Shown here piece by piece: positions 54,008-62,969 of a stretch of 64,000 bases of DNA. The notes under the pieces are model-generated. The model searched no databases. It saw nothing but the letters and a program-made list of their open reading frames with translations, and was not told where the DNA came from. The translations under genes and the position numbers were made by a program. Numbering within the stretch: the stretch's first letter is position 1; every line of letters starts with the position of its first letter. Origin of the DNA: Pseudobdellovibrionaceae bacterium (GTDB taxonomy: Bacteria > Bdellovibrionota > Bdellovibrionia > Bdellovibrionales > Bdellovibrionaceae); assembly GCA_016719575.1 (NCBI GenBank), contig JADJYV010000003.1:1-64000 (forward strand). Direction: 5' to 3'.

Positions 54008-56305
54008 TTAGATAGAATGTTTTTTAGTAACAAGGTTCCATGGAATATCACCTTCAGTAGGAACGTAACGCCCGGTAATTTCTAGTACTTCATTTGGCTT
54101 TTTGGGATTGCGATAGAAAGTTGAAATGACATTCCCTTTGTCATCAATATTTTGAACGAGCATGACCGAATCAGGATCGACTGCACCAATTCCCATGACC
54201 TCGGCTTGCCGACCATACTTGTAGCTGAAGTTAGGAAAAAAGGCTTTTAAACGGCCGAGGTCGACATCTTTTTTTGCTCTGTACATAGCTATATTAATTC
54301 GAGATTTTAGTCGTGATTGCACTTGCGGATTCTTTTGTTCGCCATATTCTGCAACAACCATTGCCCCCATCGCAAACGCCTTTCCGACGCGTTCAAATTT
54401 TGAAGTCGAAAAACCATAACTTTTGTAATAGAGGGGACCTGTGCGGTGGTGATCCATCGCCATAGCAGCGATATCGCCAGTAATTAGATCGCGATTGAAT
54501 TGTCTGAAATCCTTCTTAATTTCAGTTAAAATATTTTGACCTTCGTGGTATGTTCTACCTACATTATTAGAAATTAAGTGGTAGTTTTGGTGAGTAAAAA
54601 AAGACAGTATATTCTCGTTTGTGATTTCTTCCCACCGGTAGGAAATGCCTCTCCAAGTCAGCATTTTCGAATCGTACCATTTACCTATTTTTTGAGACCA
54701 TTTTCTGACATTTGAACGAAAGCTAATACCGAAAGTGTCGATAAAATCTTCGTCAATCAGGGGTAAGCTAAGTTTGGAATCCCCATCTTTTTTATGCTGA
54801 TAGCGGATGGTTTTGCTCTGAAAGAACTCTTGAAACAGCTCAGCAAGTTTGGACATTGTGAAGACTCTATTGACTTTAATCTCGGCATTTAATTCGGGGT
54901 GAATCTCAAAGAGGGCCCGAACAAAGGCGGTAAATTGATTGTGATCAACGACGGTGTTCTCGCCGTCTGAAGACAACTTGTCAGACCCCTGCTTTTTATT
55001 TCCTATGTCCAATTTTGTAACAACACCTGGAAAAATCATTTCAGGCGCGTTCTGAAATGGAAGTCCAAGTTCGATTCTTTCATTTAGGTCTGCTATTAAT
55101 AAGGCTGAGGATTCTATTCCTTGATTAAAGGCCTTAACCCATTGTTCTGGGCTCTCTTGGATGTCTCTATTTGGATCGACTAATCGAGCGGGTGGAAGGC
55201 CCTCTAAGTTTAAAAGAAAATTTGCAAACAGACGGGTTGATCGTCCATTGCCGTTATACAAAGGGTGAATAGAGACTAAATCCCGTTGAAGTTCAGCAAC
55301 AAGCTTAATAAAGGCTTGTTCGTTGGTTCCTATCTGAATTTTGCCCAATAAATTACGAGCCTTAACAAATTCCTGGAGGCGCTCCAAGACCAAGAGACGA
55401 ACAAATTCGGACTCCTCTTTTTTAGTAGGCGGCGCTCCTTGTTTTTGGATTTTTTCGATCTCAGCTGCAAAGGAGGGGTCCACTTTGTGTACGCGATTAA
55501 TAATTTCTGGAGAGGCTCTAGCTATAGTGGGATATATGATTCTTCCCGAGAGAAGTTCCTCATTTTTGACTGAAACAGGTTTTTTGACACCAAAAATAGA
55601 AATCCTGAATTTGTCCCAAAGGGAGTTGTCTTTTATTTTAACTGGATCTCTACTCTCAAAAAACTTAAGATAAGGATTATTAATGACGTTGAGTCTTTCC
55701 TCGGGAGTGATCCTAGCACTTCCCTCAACCAATCCGTTGAGTTCTACACTCCTCCATTTCCCAGATTCACTTTCAGGGACATCTTCCACACCACCAGCCA
55801 TCATTTTATGATGGATTTCTAAAAGCAAATCCGGAGTTATTTGGGGTTTTGTAATTTGCAACCAATCTTTTGCGAATACAAAATTTTTGAAAGGTATTCC
55901 ATTTTGAGATGTACTCGTGTCGTAGATTGTACTTAAATCATAATAGGGTGATTTCTTTTTAAAGAAATAATCCAGATAATACAAATTGTGATCTTGGTAA
56001 TCAAAAAATTCGGAAACTTGGATGAGGTGGTTTAAATGCCATTCAACGTCCGGATCAATTTTTCTTAGGCTTAATTTTCTTAAATTGGATTGGTAATTTG
56101 TTAACGTAGATAAGGTGGGATTTAAATTTCTAGGGCTTGTAGAGGCCTTGTCCGGTCGATTTGGACTTTCTTTTGCGCTGAAAATGGCCGTACATTTTTG
56201 TTGTGCATAAGTGATATTAGGACCCATGGCCAACAGCGACAACAAAATGGAGTATGCCCAAAATCGTTTTCGGACTGTCAAAATCTTAGACACTTTAAAT
56301 GGCAT
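54008..56305 (-). CDS. Exported Fic-domain protein with ADP-ribosyltransferase-like C-terminus
   Basis: This 765-residue protein starts at ATG 56305 after GAGG, with a signal peptide (RFWAYSILLSLLAMGPNITYA). The Fic domain spans about residues 140-400: LLLEIHHKMMAGG, SGKWRSVEL and the active-site loop HPLYNGNGRSTR at 347-358. In the standard HPFx(D/E)GNGRxxR loop the acidic metal ligand is replaced by Asn. Residues about 600-730 resemble ADP-ribosyltransferases: YGFSTSKFERVGKAFAMGA (STS motif), then INIAMYRAKKDVDLGRL and GRQAEVMGIGAVDPDSV (a QxE-type motif). Fic enzymes transfer AMP or similar groups to proteins. A dual toxin-like effector is likely, and an exported methyltransferase follows. 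Confidence 0.75.
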   Translation of the reverse strand: MPFKVSKILTVRKRFWAYSILLSLLAMGPNITYAQQKCTAIFSAKESPNRPDKASTSPRNLNPTLSTLTNYQSNLRKLSLRKIDPDVEWHLNHLIQVSEFFDYQDHNLYYLDYFFKKKSPYYDLSTIYDTSTSQNGIPFKNFVFAKDWLQITKPQITPDLLLEIHHKMMAGGVEDVPESESGKWRSVELNGLVEGSARITPEERLNVINNPYLKFFESRDPVKIKDNSLWDKFRISIFGVKKPVSVKNEELLSGRIIYPTIARASPEIINRVHKVDPSFAAEIEKIQKQGAPPTKKEESEFVRLLVLERLQEFVKARNLLGKIQIGTNEQAFIKLVAELQRDLVSIHPLYNGNGRSTRLFANFLLNLEGLPPARLVDPNRDIQESPEQWVKAFNQGIESSALLIADLNERIELGLPFQNAPEMIFPGVVTKLDIGNKKQGSDKLSSDGENTVVDHNQFTAFVRALFEIHPELNAEIKVNRVFTMSKLAELFQEFFQSKTIRYQHKKDGDSKLSLPLIDEDFIDTFGISFRSNVRKWSQKIGKWYDSKMLTWRGISYRWEEITNENILSFFTHQNYHLISNNVGRTYHEGQNILTEIKKDFRQFNRDLITGDIAAMAMDHHRTGPLYYKSYGFSTSKFERVGKAFAMGAMVVAEYGEQKNPQVQSRLKSRINIAMYRAKKDVDLGRLKAFFPNFSYKYGRQAEVMGIGAVDPDSVMLVQNIDDKGNVISTFYRNPKKPNEVLEITGRYVPTEGDIPWNLVTKKHSI

Positions 56306-56386
56306 AAATCGACCTCAAATAATTTAAAATCATTAACCATATCATTTGATTTAGAATGCAGCTTTTAGACCATCAAGCTTAGGGAG

Positions 56387-58009
56387 TCAGTTTTTTCGAA
56401 TGACAATTGACTTCATCAGAGGTTCCTCATCAGGAAGCTCGAAATCGAGACAAGAGCTTGGGGATGACAAGACCGTAAAATTAAATTGATGCTTAAGGCG
56501 TTGAACATTTTTGCTAAGGTCAGCGCGAGTCCATTTTTCGTAATTGGTGCAGAACATAAGAAATCCGCCTTTACCAAGGCAATAGAGGCAGTGGATGAGC
56601 AGCTCTTCGTAATTCTTACTTATACTAAAGGTTCCTCCCTTGGATCTGCCAAAAGAAGGCGGGTCACAAATTATTAAATCAAACTTTCTTTTGCGCTTGG
56701 CCGCACCTTTTAAAAACAAAAGGCTGTCTTGCAACCAAAATTCATAACGGCCTTTTGCGGGTTCGTTTGACATCAGGGATTTGTAATCGAGCCTAGGTCT
56801 TTCTTCGGGGTCTTCACCCTCTTTAGGAAGTTCAAGAGTGTTGATGGCAAAGTTTATTTTGCACCAGTCTAAAAAGTTTGCACTCACATCGACGGTCACC
56901 ACCTCTTTGGCGCCGCCAAGGGCGGCATTGACGCTAAAGCCGCCGGTGTAAGAAAATAAATTAAGAACACTTTTGTCCTTGGAATTCTCACGCACCCATT
57001 TGCGGTTTTCTCTTTGGTCAAGAAATAAACCCGGCGAGAGGCCGGTGTCTGAACGACATTCGTATTTGACGCCATTTTCGGTGGCGATCCAGCGGGGGGA
57101 TTCGGGGGCGGCTGGCCATAGCAACTGGGCGTTAGGATCTTCGCCGCGATTGAGCATTTTGCGTACAAAGAATTTCTTTTTAAATTTGTCCGCCACACGT
57201 TGAAATCTGATTAAGTCTTTGTCATTCGGATCACTGTCTTTATACCAGTAGATCCATAGATGATCGCCAAACATGTCAATACGGTAAGAGTCAATATCCT
57301 GGTGGCTAAGGCGGAAACACTCGCTGGGGTGATTCGCAAAATCCAAAAGCCACTGGCGCTTTTGAAAAGCCTCGAGAATCATCAGATCTTCTTGTTCAAC
57401 CTGCGGATTAAGTTCAAGTTCGGAGATCCAAACAGGGTGATCAGATTCGAATTGATATTTTTTATTTTTATAGTCAAAAGATAAACTTGAGGCGTGCAAA
57501 CAGAGACGATAAAAAGAAGAGCCATTATGATGTTTGTCGCCGAGAACTGGAATGCCATTGGCCTCTGCATGCAAACGAATTTGGTGCGGTTTTCCAGTGA
57601 CTGGCTCGGCAAGCCAAAGATCCCATTGCGAATAGGTTTTTATTTTTTTAAATTTTGTTTTTGAGTTGAAGGGCTGGGTGGCGAGACTTACAAAGGTGCC
57701 CTTGTCTTTTTCAATCGTTGACTCATATTCAAAAGATTCAATTTGAATACGACGATCGGTTAAAAATAAATATTTTTTATGGATCAAATGCTTTTCAAAA
57801 AGCGAGGCGAGCTCGGCGGCGGCGACTTTGCTTTTAGCAAAAAGGATGGCCCCAGAGGTTTCTTTGTCTAAGCGGTGAACGACGAACAAGTCTTCTTTAA
57901 GTTTTTCTGAAAGGACCTCGACAAAGCCTTTTTTGCCAATATCTGGGGAGTGGGTGTTGAAACCACTCGGTTTTTGCGCAAAGAGAAAAGAATTAGAAGA
58001 AGGCTTCAT
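56387..58009 (-). CDS. RluA-type pseudouridine synthase fused to RlmI-like methyltransferase
   Basis: The start chosen is ATG 58009 (MKPSSNSFLFAQKPSGF). In-frame GTG codons at 58045 and 58108 are alternatives, but the latter leaves only 3 bp to the divergent gene. The N-terminal half is an RluA-family synthase with the catalytic HRLDKETSGAILFAKS and GKPHQIRLHAEANGIPVLGD. The C-terminal half is a class I methyltransferase of the RlmI/RlmK type: GLFLDQRENRKWV, VLNLFSYTGGFSVNAALGGA, IICDPPSFGRSK. Both activities modify RNA, probably rRNA, in one polypeptide. Separate enzymes are the norm in E. coli. Confidence 0.82.
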   Translation of the reverse strand: MKPSSNSFLFAQKPSGFNTHSPDIGKKGFVEVLSEKLKEDLFVVHRLDKETSGAILFAKSKVAAAELASLFEKHLIHKKYLFLTDRRIQIESFEYESTIEKDKGTFVSLATQPFNSKTKFKKIKTYSQWDLWLAEPVTGKPHQIRLHAEANGIPVLGDKHHNGSSFYRLCLHASSLSFDYKNKKYQFESDHPVWISELELNPQVEQEDLMILEAFQKRQWLLDFANHPSECFRLSHQDIDSYRIDMFGDHLWIYWYKDSDPNDKDLIRFQRVADKFKKKFFVRKMLNRGEDPNAQLLWPAAPESPRWIATENGVKYECRSDTGLSPGLFLDQRENRKWVRENSKDKSVLNLFSYTGGFSVNAALGGAKEVVTVDVSANFLDWCKINFAINTLELPKEGEDPEERPRLDYKSLMSNEPAKGRYEFWLQDSLLFLKGAAKRKRKFDLIICDPPSFGRSKGGTFSISKNYEELLIHCLYCLGKGGFLMFCTNYEKWTRADLSKNVQRLKHQFNFTVLSSPSSCLDFELPDEEPLMKSIVIRKN

Positions 58010-58111
58010 GTCTTTGAGCGTTACATGGATTTTATTGTAGGTCACGGGAACTTTCTGTAGATTAGCTCCACATTTTAAGCATTCGCTTAATAATCGTGGA
58101 GGTTTCACAAG

Positions 58112-58705
58112 ATGAAGGTATTCGCAAAAATTTCTCTGTTAATTCTAACCCTCTCCATTCTATCTGGTTGCGGAATTCAATCAATTCCCCAGAGCAAGAA
58201 CAACGTCGAGGCTGCGCTTGCAGAGATCACCAATCAATACAAACGTCGTGCAGATTTGATTCCCAATTTGGTAAATGTCGTGAAGGGTTATGCCAAACAC
58301 GAAGAGCAAACTCTGAACTCTGTTATCGAGGCTCGCGCGAAGGCGACTCAAGTTGTTCTCGATCCCACTAAGATGACTCCAGAAAAGCTTAAAGAGTACC
58401 AAGCAGCTCAGTCTGGTTTGTCTCAGGCGCTAGGTCGGTTGATGGTGGTATCAGAACAATATCCAAATCTCAAGGCGGATACTCAGTTCAGAGATTTGCA
58501 AGCTCAGCTTGAGGGGACTGAAAATCGTGTCACAATTGCTCGTCAACGGTATATCGAATCGGTCAAAGAGTTTAATAATTTGGTAACAGTCCCGCCAACA
58601 AGTTGGACCAATTCGCTCTTCTACAAGAACGAAAAAATGCTACAGTGGGATGTTGCTGCGGATGAAAAAGGGACTATTGAAAAACCTCCGCAGGTTAACT
58701 TTTAG
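58112..58705 (+). CDS. lemA: LemA family lipoprotein
   Basis: The 197 residues begin with a lipoprotein signal (MKVFAKISLLILTLSILSGC). The LemA core follows: NNVEAALAEITNQYKRRADL, IPNLVNVVKGYAKHEEQTL, SQALGRLMVVSEQYPNLKAD, and the helix LQAQLEGTENRVTIARQRYI with its FNNLV.PP tail. LemA proteins are long helical bundles anchored to the membrane, often next to TPM-domain genes, as here. Their molecular role is not settled. The TPM gene starts 2 bp after the stop. Confidence 0.93.
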   Translation: MKVFAKISLLILTLSILSGCGIQSIPQSKNNVEAALAEITNQYKRRADLIPNLVNVVKGYAKHEEQTLNSVIEARAKATQVVLDPTKMTPEKLKEYQAAQSGLSQALGRLMVVSEQYPNLKADTQFRDLQAQLEGTENRVTIARQRYIESVKEFNNLVTVPPTSWTNSLFYKNEKMLQWDVAADEKGTIEKPPQVNF

Positions 58706-58707
58706 TA

Positions 58708-59424
58708 ATGTTTAAGTTTTTTTTCAGTTTATTTTTTTTGTATGCCCAATTTGTAGGGGCTGCCGAGTTTAAGATTCCGCGGTTGTCTGGGCCCGTGATA
58801 GACGAAGTGGGGATTTTAGCACCTCAACATCGTCGCGAGTTAGAGTCTGTTATTCGAGATTATAACTCCCAAGGTAAGGCCCAGTTACAAGTGTTGGTGA
58901 TAGAATCTTTAGGGGGGCTTTCGATCGAAGAGGCCTCGATCAAGATTGCCGAGGCTTGGAAATTAGGAACAGAAAAAAAAGACGATGGCATTTTGTTTTT
59001 AATAGCACCGAAAGAACGCAAGGTGCGCATCGAGGTGGGGCAGGGTCTCGAAGGGGCTTTGCCTGACGTCATTGCAAAACGCATTGTAGATGATTCAGTC
59101 GTTCCGCTTTTCAAGGCCCGCGATATGTCGACGGGTGTTGTTGTTGGAGTTGTCCAGATTATCAAAGCGATTGATCAGGAGTATGCCGATCAGAACTTGC
59201 AGCCCACCGAGAGAACGCGAAAATCGATTCCCGGATGGGCTGTTATTTCGGTGTTGTTATTTTTGCTTTTTATTGGACGGTTTATGCCCAGGTCTTCTTT
59301 TGCTGGTCGCCATGGCCGTGGTGGTGGTTACTACGGCGGCGGCGGTGGCTGGGGCGGCGGCGGAAGCGGTTGGTCTGGTGGCGGCGGCGGGTTTAGTGGG
59401 GGTGGGTCTTCGGGCTCTTGGTGA
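58708..59424 (+). CDS. TPM-domain membrane protein (YgcG-like)
   Basis: This 238-residue protein has a signal peptide (MFKFFFSLFFLYAQFVGAAE). The TPM domain follows (VIDEVGILAPQHRRELESVI, AEAWKLGTEKKDDGILFLIA, VRIEVGQGLEGALPDVIAKR). A transmembrane helix (GWAVISVLLFLLFIGRFM) precedes a Gly/Ser/Trp-rich tail (GGGGGWGGGGSGWSGGGGG) ending SSGSW, a classic YgcG layout. TPM domains bind metals and in plants help photosystem II repair; the bacterial role is unclear. It is the second gene of a LemA-TPM-TPM operon. Confidence 0.9.
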   Translation: MFKFFFSLFFLYAQFVGAAEFKIPRLSGPVIDEVGILAPQHRRELESVIRDYNSQGKAQLQVLVIESLGGLSIEEASIKIAEAWKLGTEKKDDGILFLIAPKERKVRIEVGQGLEGALPDVIAKRIVDDSVVPLFKARDMSTGVVVGVVQIIKAIDQEYADQNLQPTERTRKSIPGWAVISVLLFLLFIGRFMPRSSFAGRHGRGGGYYGGGGGWGGGGSGWSGGGGGFSGGGSSGSW

Positions 59425-59427
59425 TTT

Positions 59428-60102
59428 ATGTCAAAACGATGGATCAAAAAGTATATCAGTGAAAGTGATGCCTCTGAAATTTCAAAAGCTGTGGTACAGG
59501 CTGAGGCTGGAACGCTTGGGGATATCGTGCCGATGATTGTGCGTCGGAGCTCGGCTGTGCGTCATGTTCCTGTGGTTTTATCTTTGTGTTTTTTTATTTT
59601 ATTTTTAGGCCTTGAGCTTCTTGGGGTGAGTGGTTGGTATTTAAGTGATTTGTTACCAATTATGACTCTGCATTGGGGAGTTCAGGTGGCTTTTTTACTG
59701 GCCTTGTGTGCATTAGCCTGGGGGCTTTCGCATTTGCATCCGGTGCAGAGATTATTGACCTCAAATAGCGACGAAATCGACCAGGTAGAAAAAAGAGCCC
59801 AACTTGAATTTTTCCAACAAAGGATCAACCGCACAAGTCGGAAAAGTGCAGTTCTGATTTTCGTATCAGTGATGGAGAGGCGGGCCGTTGTTTTAGCGGA
59901 TGAGGGGATTGCCAAGAAATTTGACCCCAAAGTTTGGGACGAGATTCTAAGACCCCTGTCTCAAGCTTTGCGCGAGGGAAGTTGGAGTCAGGGCTTTCAG
60001 GACGCAATTCGTCGAAGCGGGGACCTTTTAAAGGCCCATTTTCCGGCAGAAAATGGATTATCTGCTGGCGAAATCAGCAATCAATTGATAATTAAAGATT
60101 GA
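59428..60102 (+). CDS. Second TPM-domain membrane protein
   Basis: The 224 residues start MSKRWIKKYISESDASEISK 3 bp after the first TPM gene. Two hydrophobic helices lie near residues 48-70 and 80-105 (VVLSLCFFILFLGLELLGV; VAFLLALCALAWGLSHL), followed by a TPM-like half (SAVLIFVSVMERRAVVLADE, GIAKKFDPKVWDEIL). This is the usual third member of lemA-TPM clusters. Its partner and role are unknown. tRNA-Arg(UCG) follows downstream. Confidence 0.85.
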   Translation: MSKRWIKKYISESDASEISKAVVQAEAGTLGDIVPMIVRRSSAVRHVPVVLSLCFFILFLGLELLGVSGWYLSDLLPIMTLHWGVQVAFLLALCALAWGLSHLHPVQRLLTSNSDEIDQVEKRAQLEFFQQRINRTSRKSAVLIFVSVMERRAVVLADEGIAKKFDPKVWDEILRPLSQALREGSWSQGFQDAIRRSGDLLKAHFPAENGLSAGEISNQLIIKD

Positions 60103-60166
60103 ATCTCACGCCGCATAGTTTCTTCCCTCTGAAGAAAACATGCGTTAAGTTTCGATATCTCATAGT

Positions 60167-60243
60167 GCGGCCGTAGCTCAGCTGGATAGAGTACTTGGCT
60201 TCGAACCAAGGTGTCGGGAGTTCGAATCTCTCCGGCCGCACCA
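60167..60243 (+). tRNA. tRNA-Arg (anticodon UCG)
   Basis: The cloverleaf has acceptor GCGGCCG with CGGCCGC, D arm GCTC/GAGT, anticodon stem CTTGG/CCAAG with loop CTTCGAA (anticodon UCG), T arm with TTCGAAT, and an encoded CCA. It reads CGA and related arginine codons. Confidence 0.95.
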
Positions 60244-60294
60244 ATTTATTCTCGGTACGAACACCCGGTTCGACCGAAGAACCTCCAAAGATTG

Positions 60295-61158
60295 TCATTT
60301 CAGTGCAGTTATAACATAGTCAATTACGGCTCTGACTCTTGCGCTATGTACGATATCTGGATGAGCAACTAACCATAACGGAGTTCGGCCTGATTCAATG
60401 ACTTGTAACTGTACAAGCTTTGAATCTCGTTCTGCTAAAAAGCTGGGTAAAATTCCGATCCCCAATCCAGACTGAATTGAATAGAAAACTGAACTCCAAG
60501 CTCCTGATCGAATTGTGCAGTGAAGGTGGGGTTCAATTTTTTTTAAGAGTTGTTTTTCTAGTTCACTCATGGAGTTTGGAAAAAGCCCTATGAAGGGAAA
60601 CTTCTTAAGATCTTCTTTTGTTGCTGGTCTTCGAGTTGAAGTAAATAACGATGGATGACCGTAAAGCGATAGTTGAATTTCACCAATTTTTTTTACCACC
60701 AAATCACGCTGCGTAGGCCGTACAAGTCTAATGGCAAGATCAGCTTCTCGCCTTGAAAGGTTAACAGCCTCAGGGCCCGTCAAAAATTCAAATTTGATTT
60801 GTGAATGTTTCTGTATAAAAGGCTGAAGCTTTGGAATGAGCCAATGATTAGCTAAGGCGCCGGGCATGGCAATTTTAACAATACCCTCAATACGCTCCTC
60901 CTGACCTGCAATGAGTCTTTCAACTGAATGAATTCCCTCTTCTAAGGCTTTAAGCGTTGGCAAAACTCTTTCACCAGCGAGAGTCAGAAAATATCCATCA
61001 GAACGTTTTTCAAACAACTGTGTTCCCAATGAATCCTCCAAGGTTTGAATTCGTCGCCCGACGGTCGCTTGATCAACTTTGAGCTCTCGAGCCGAAGCTT
61101 TCAGAGTCATATTTCGTTGAAGTGCTAAAAAGTACCTAAAGTCATCCCATTGATTCAT
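60295..61158 (-). CDS. LysR family transcriptional regulator
   Basis: This 287-residue protein has the LysR N-terminal helix-turn-helix (WDDFRYFLALQRNMTLKASA, LKVDQATVGRRIQTLEDSLG, TQLFEKRSDGYFLT) and an effector-binding domain (IEGIVKIAMPGALANHWLIP, EADLAIRLVRPTQRDLVVKK, SIQSGLGIGILPSFLAE). GGTGGA precedes ATG 61158. It is divergent from a run of secreted-protein genes. Overlapping palindromes in the shared promoter region are likely binding sites. The effector is unknown. Confidence 0.92.
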   Translation of the reverse strand: MNQWDDFRYFLALQRNMTLKASARELKVDQATVGRRIQTLEDSLGTQLFEKRSDGYFLTLAGERVLPTLKALEEGIHSVERLIAGQEERIEGIVKIAMPGALANHWLIPKLQPFIQKHSQIKFEFLTGPEAVNLSRREADLAIRLVRPTQRDLVVKKIGEIQLSLYGHPSLFTSTRRPATKEDLKKFPFIGLFPNSMSELEKQLLKKIEPHLHCTIRSGAWSSVFYSIQSGLGIGILPSFLAERDSKLVQLQVIESGRTPLWLVAHPDIVHSARVRAVIDYVITALK

Positions 61159-61200
61159 ACTATTCCACCATTTGAGTTAATGAATATATTATACATGTCT

Positions 61201-61244
61201 GTAAATATGCATTTTGTAAATGCATATTTACGCATTTACAAAAT
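61201..61244. promoter_or_regulatory. Two interlocking palindromes between LysR gene and 61297 gene
   Basis: GTAAATATGCATTT (61201-61214) and AAATGCATATTTAC (61218-61231) form a 14-bp perfect inverted repeat. ATTTTGTAAATGC (61211-61223) and GCATTTACAAAAT (61232-61244) form a second, sharing its left arm with the first. A LysR-type operator or competing hairpins are possible. Confidence 0.65.
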
Positions 61245-61296
61245 CAGAATGAATGAATAGAAGGTATTAACTTTAAAACGCAGAAAAGGAATCATA

Positions 61297-62274
61297 ATGG
61301 GAAAACTATTTCTATATTTAATGACACTGTTATCGTTAATTACGAACGCGGCCTTTGCATCAGTTTGGAAAATTGACGAAAAGATGAAATTCAATTTTGC
61401 CTTTTTGCCCTCAAAAATAGCTAAAACAGAGAAGGCATCGGCAAAGACAATTTTAATGAATATTCCTAGCTATGCTCCCGACATAACCAATATCGTATAT
61501 AAAAGCTTATTAGATCTTGGATTTCCAATACCACCGATTGAAGCTCCAGAGAATCATCGGTTCTTAATTAAACTTTATAGTTACCCAATTGAGCTGAAAG
61601 GGGAATTATCAACTCATCGAGCGTTAAACCCCTTTTATATTGCTCTGCTGCCTAATGGAAAATCCATTTTAAAATATGGATCTGATTCAAAAAATTTGGT
61701 TGTCAAACATTCTGTGATTGATGAGGTGACTCATTCTGAATATACAAGCAAATCTCCGTTGCCTGAGTTTTCCCTAATAAAAGGTTCAAATCAGGATAAA
61801 CAAAACTATTTTGATGGTTCTATTCCCTATACTACAATTTATGTTAAACCAGAAAAATCAAAGCGAGGCCTTTCAGAGAGAGAGCTGGCAAAATATAGTG
61901 CGGACGGAGTTATTTCATTCCATCAAGAAATTTTGGAAGCCTATCGAAAATTATTGGTTGAAATTGAACCCAATGAGAAAAACTTTAGATTTCTAGAAGC
62001 TCAAGTTTGCCCAACATCATTTGATGAAATTTGCGCAGTCAAGCTCATCGAAGTAGCAAAAGCGCCGCTGGTTTTTGATAATTATAAAACTTTGCCGATG
62101 CCTCACGATCCAAAAAAAGTTTTTCTAACAGGTTTATTGCTGGTCAAAGTTTCAGAATTTTCTATTCACATCAAAATTGATAATTTGGAATTAAATTTAA
62201 ATACGTTTTTAAAAACAGCTTCACTTGCGCATTCCCAACTTCTTGAAGTGGGGAGTGTCTTGGATCTGAGGTAA
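61297..62274 (+). CDS. Hypothetical secreted protein
   Basis: The 325 residues begin with a signal peptide (MGKLFLYLMTLLSLITNAAF A). The mature part is a mixed alpha/beta protein of unrecognised type, with FLIKLYSYPIELKGEL, SVIDEVTHSEYTSKSPLPEF and AEREL-like helices. It has two cysteines close together (QVCPTSFDEICAVKL) that may be bonded. AAAAGGAATC precedes the ATG. It is the first of three plus-strand secreted-protein genes divergent from the LysR regulator, so it is the likeliest target. Confidence 0.6.
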   Translation: MGKLFLYLMTLLSLITNAAFASVWKIDEKMKFNFAFLPSKIAKTEKASAKTILMNIPSYAPDITNIVYKSLLDLGFPIPPIEAPENHRFLIKLYSYPIELKGELSTHRALNPFYIALLPNGKSILKYGSDSKNLVVKHSVIDEVTHSEYTSKSPLPEFSLIKGSNQDKQNYFDGSIPYTTIYVKPEKSKRGLSERELAKYSADGVISFHQEILEAYRKLLVEIEPNEKNFRFLEAQVCPTSFDEICAVKLIEVAKAPLVFDNYKTLPMPHDPKKVFLTGLLLVKVSEFSIHIKIDNLELNLNTFLKTASLAHSQLLEVGSVLDLR

Positions 62275-62369
62275 CGTTAACAGATACATTTAAAGATTGT
62301 ATTAAAAGATTCATAAAAAGAAGAAAAAGAACGCTTTGCTAATAATAAACCGACCCCAGGAGGCCATGT

Positions 62370-62915
62370 ATGAAGAAGATATTTAAAACGATAATAATTT
62401 TGTTAGGACTATTTCCAGGAATTCACTCCTATGCCGCTGATAACAGATGGGCGCACATAGGTCCTTTGAAATCTTCAAATCTAACCATTCTTTTAGATTA
62501 TCAGATCCAAACAGTTCGAGGAAAAGACCCTTGGTATCCGAATTCACCGCAAGGGCCCATGACCTTTACCTCAACAGCCAGCCCAATATGGATCAATGTA
62601 CTTCGCGGTGGCTTAAACCCGAACGATCGAGTTAAAGCAATGGTCATTTCGTATGTTACTACAGTTTATCGAGGGCAAAGACCATACACAGGAGTGGATC
62701 AAATATTAGAGGTGAACTTGAATTATGCAGAACCGGGTCGTTTTACTACGACAATCAAACCTCATATTACGTCAGCTCAATTTAATGATGGCTATGCGCT
62801 TACAACAAAGTATTATCGCCAAGAACTGGTCATTTGGATAAACGGTGCAATCTACAAAGATCCGAACTCAGGCAATAACTTTTCATTCGACTTATCACGC
62901 GGTAGTTATAAATAG
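62370..62915 (+). CDS. Hypothetical secreted beta-rich protein
   Basis: The 181 residues start with a signal peptide (MKKIFKTIIILLGLFPGIHS) preceded by CAGGAGG. The body is beta-rich with many aromatics (DPWYPNSPQGPMTFTSTASP, FTTTIKPHITSAQF, YYRQELVIWINGAIY), lacks cysteines and ends FSFDLSRGSYK. No family is recognised. It sits 95 bp after the preceding secreted-protein gene and 54 bp before the aldolase-like gene on the same strand, so they may share control. Confidence 0.6.
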   Translation: MKKIFKTIIILLGLFPGIHSYAADNRWAHIGPLKSSNLTILLDYQIQTVRGKDPWYPNSPQGPMTFTSTASPIWINVLRGGLNPNDRVKAMVISYVTTVYRGQRPYTGVDQILEVNLNYAEPGRFTTTIKPHITSAQFNDGYALTTKYYRQELVIWINGAIYKDPNSGNNFSFDLSRGSYK

Positions 62916-62969
62916 TAGAGACCCGGTAAATAGATTATTTCGATGAGAAACATAGAAAGGATTTTACTT

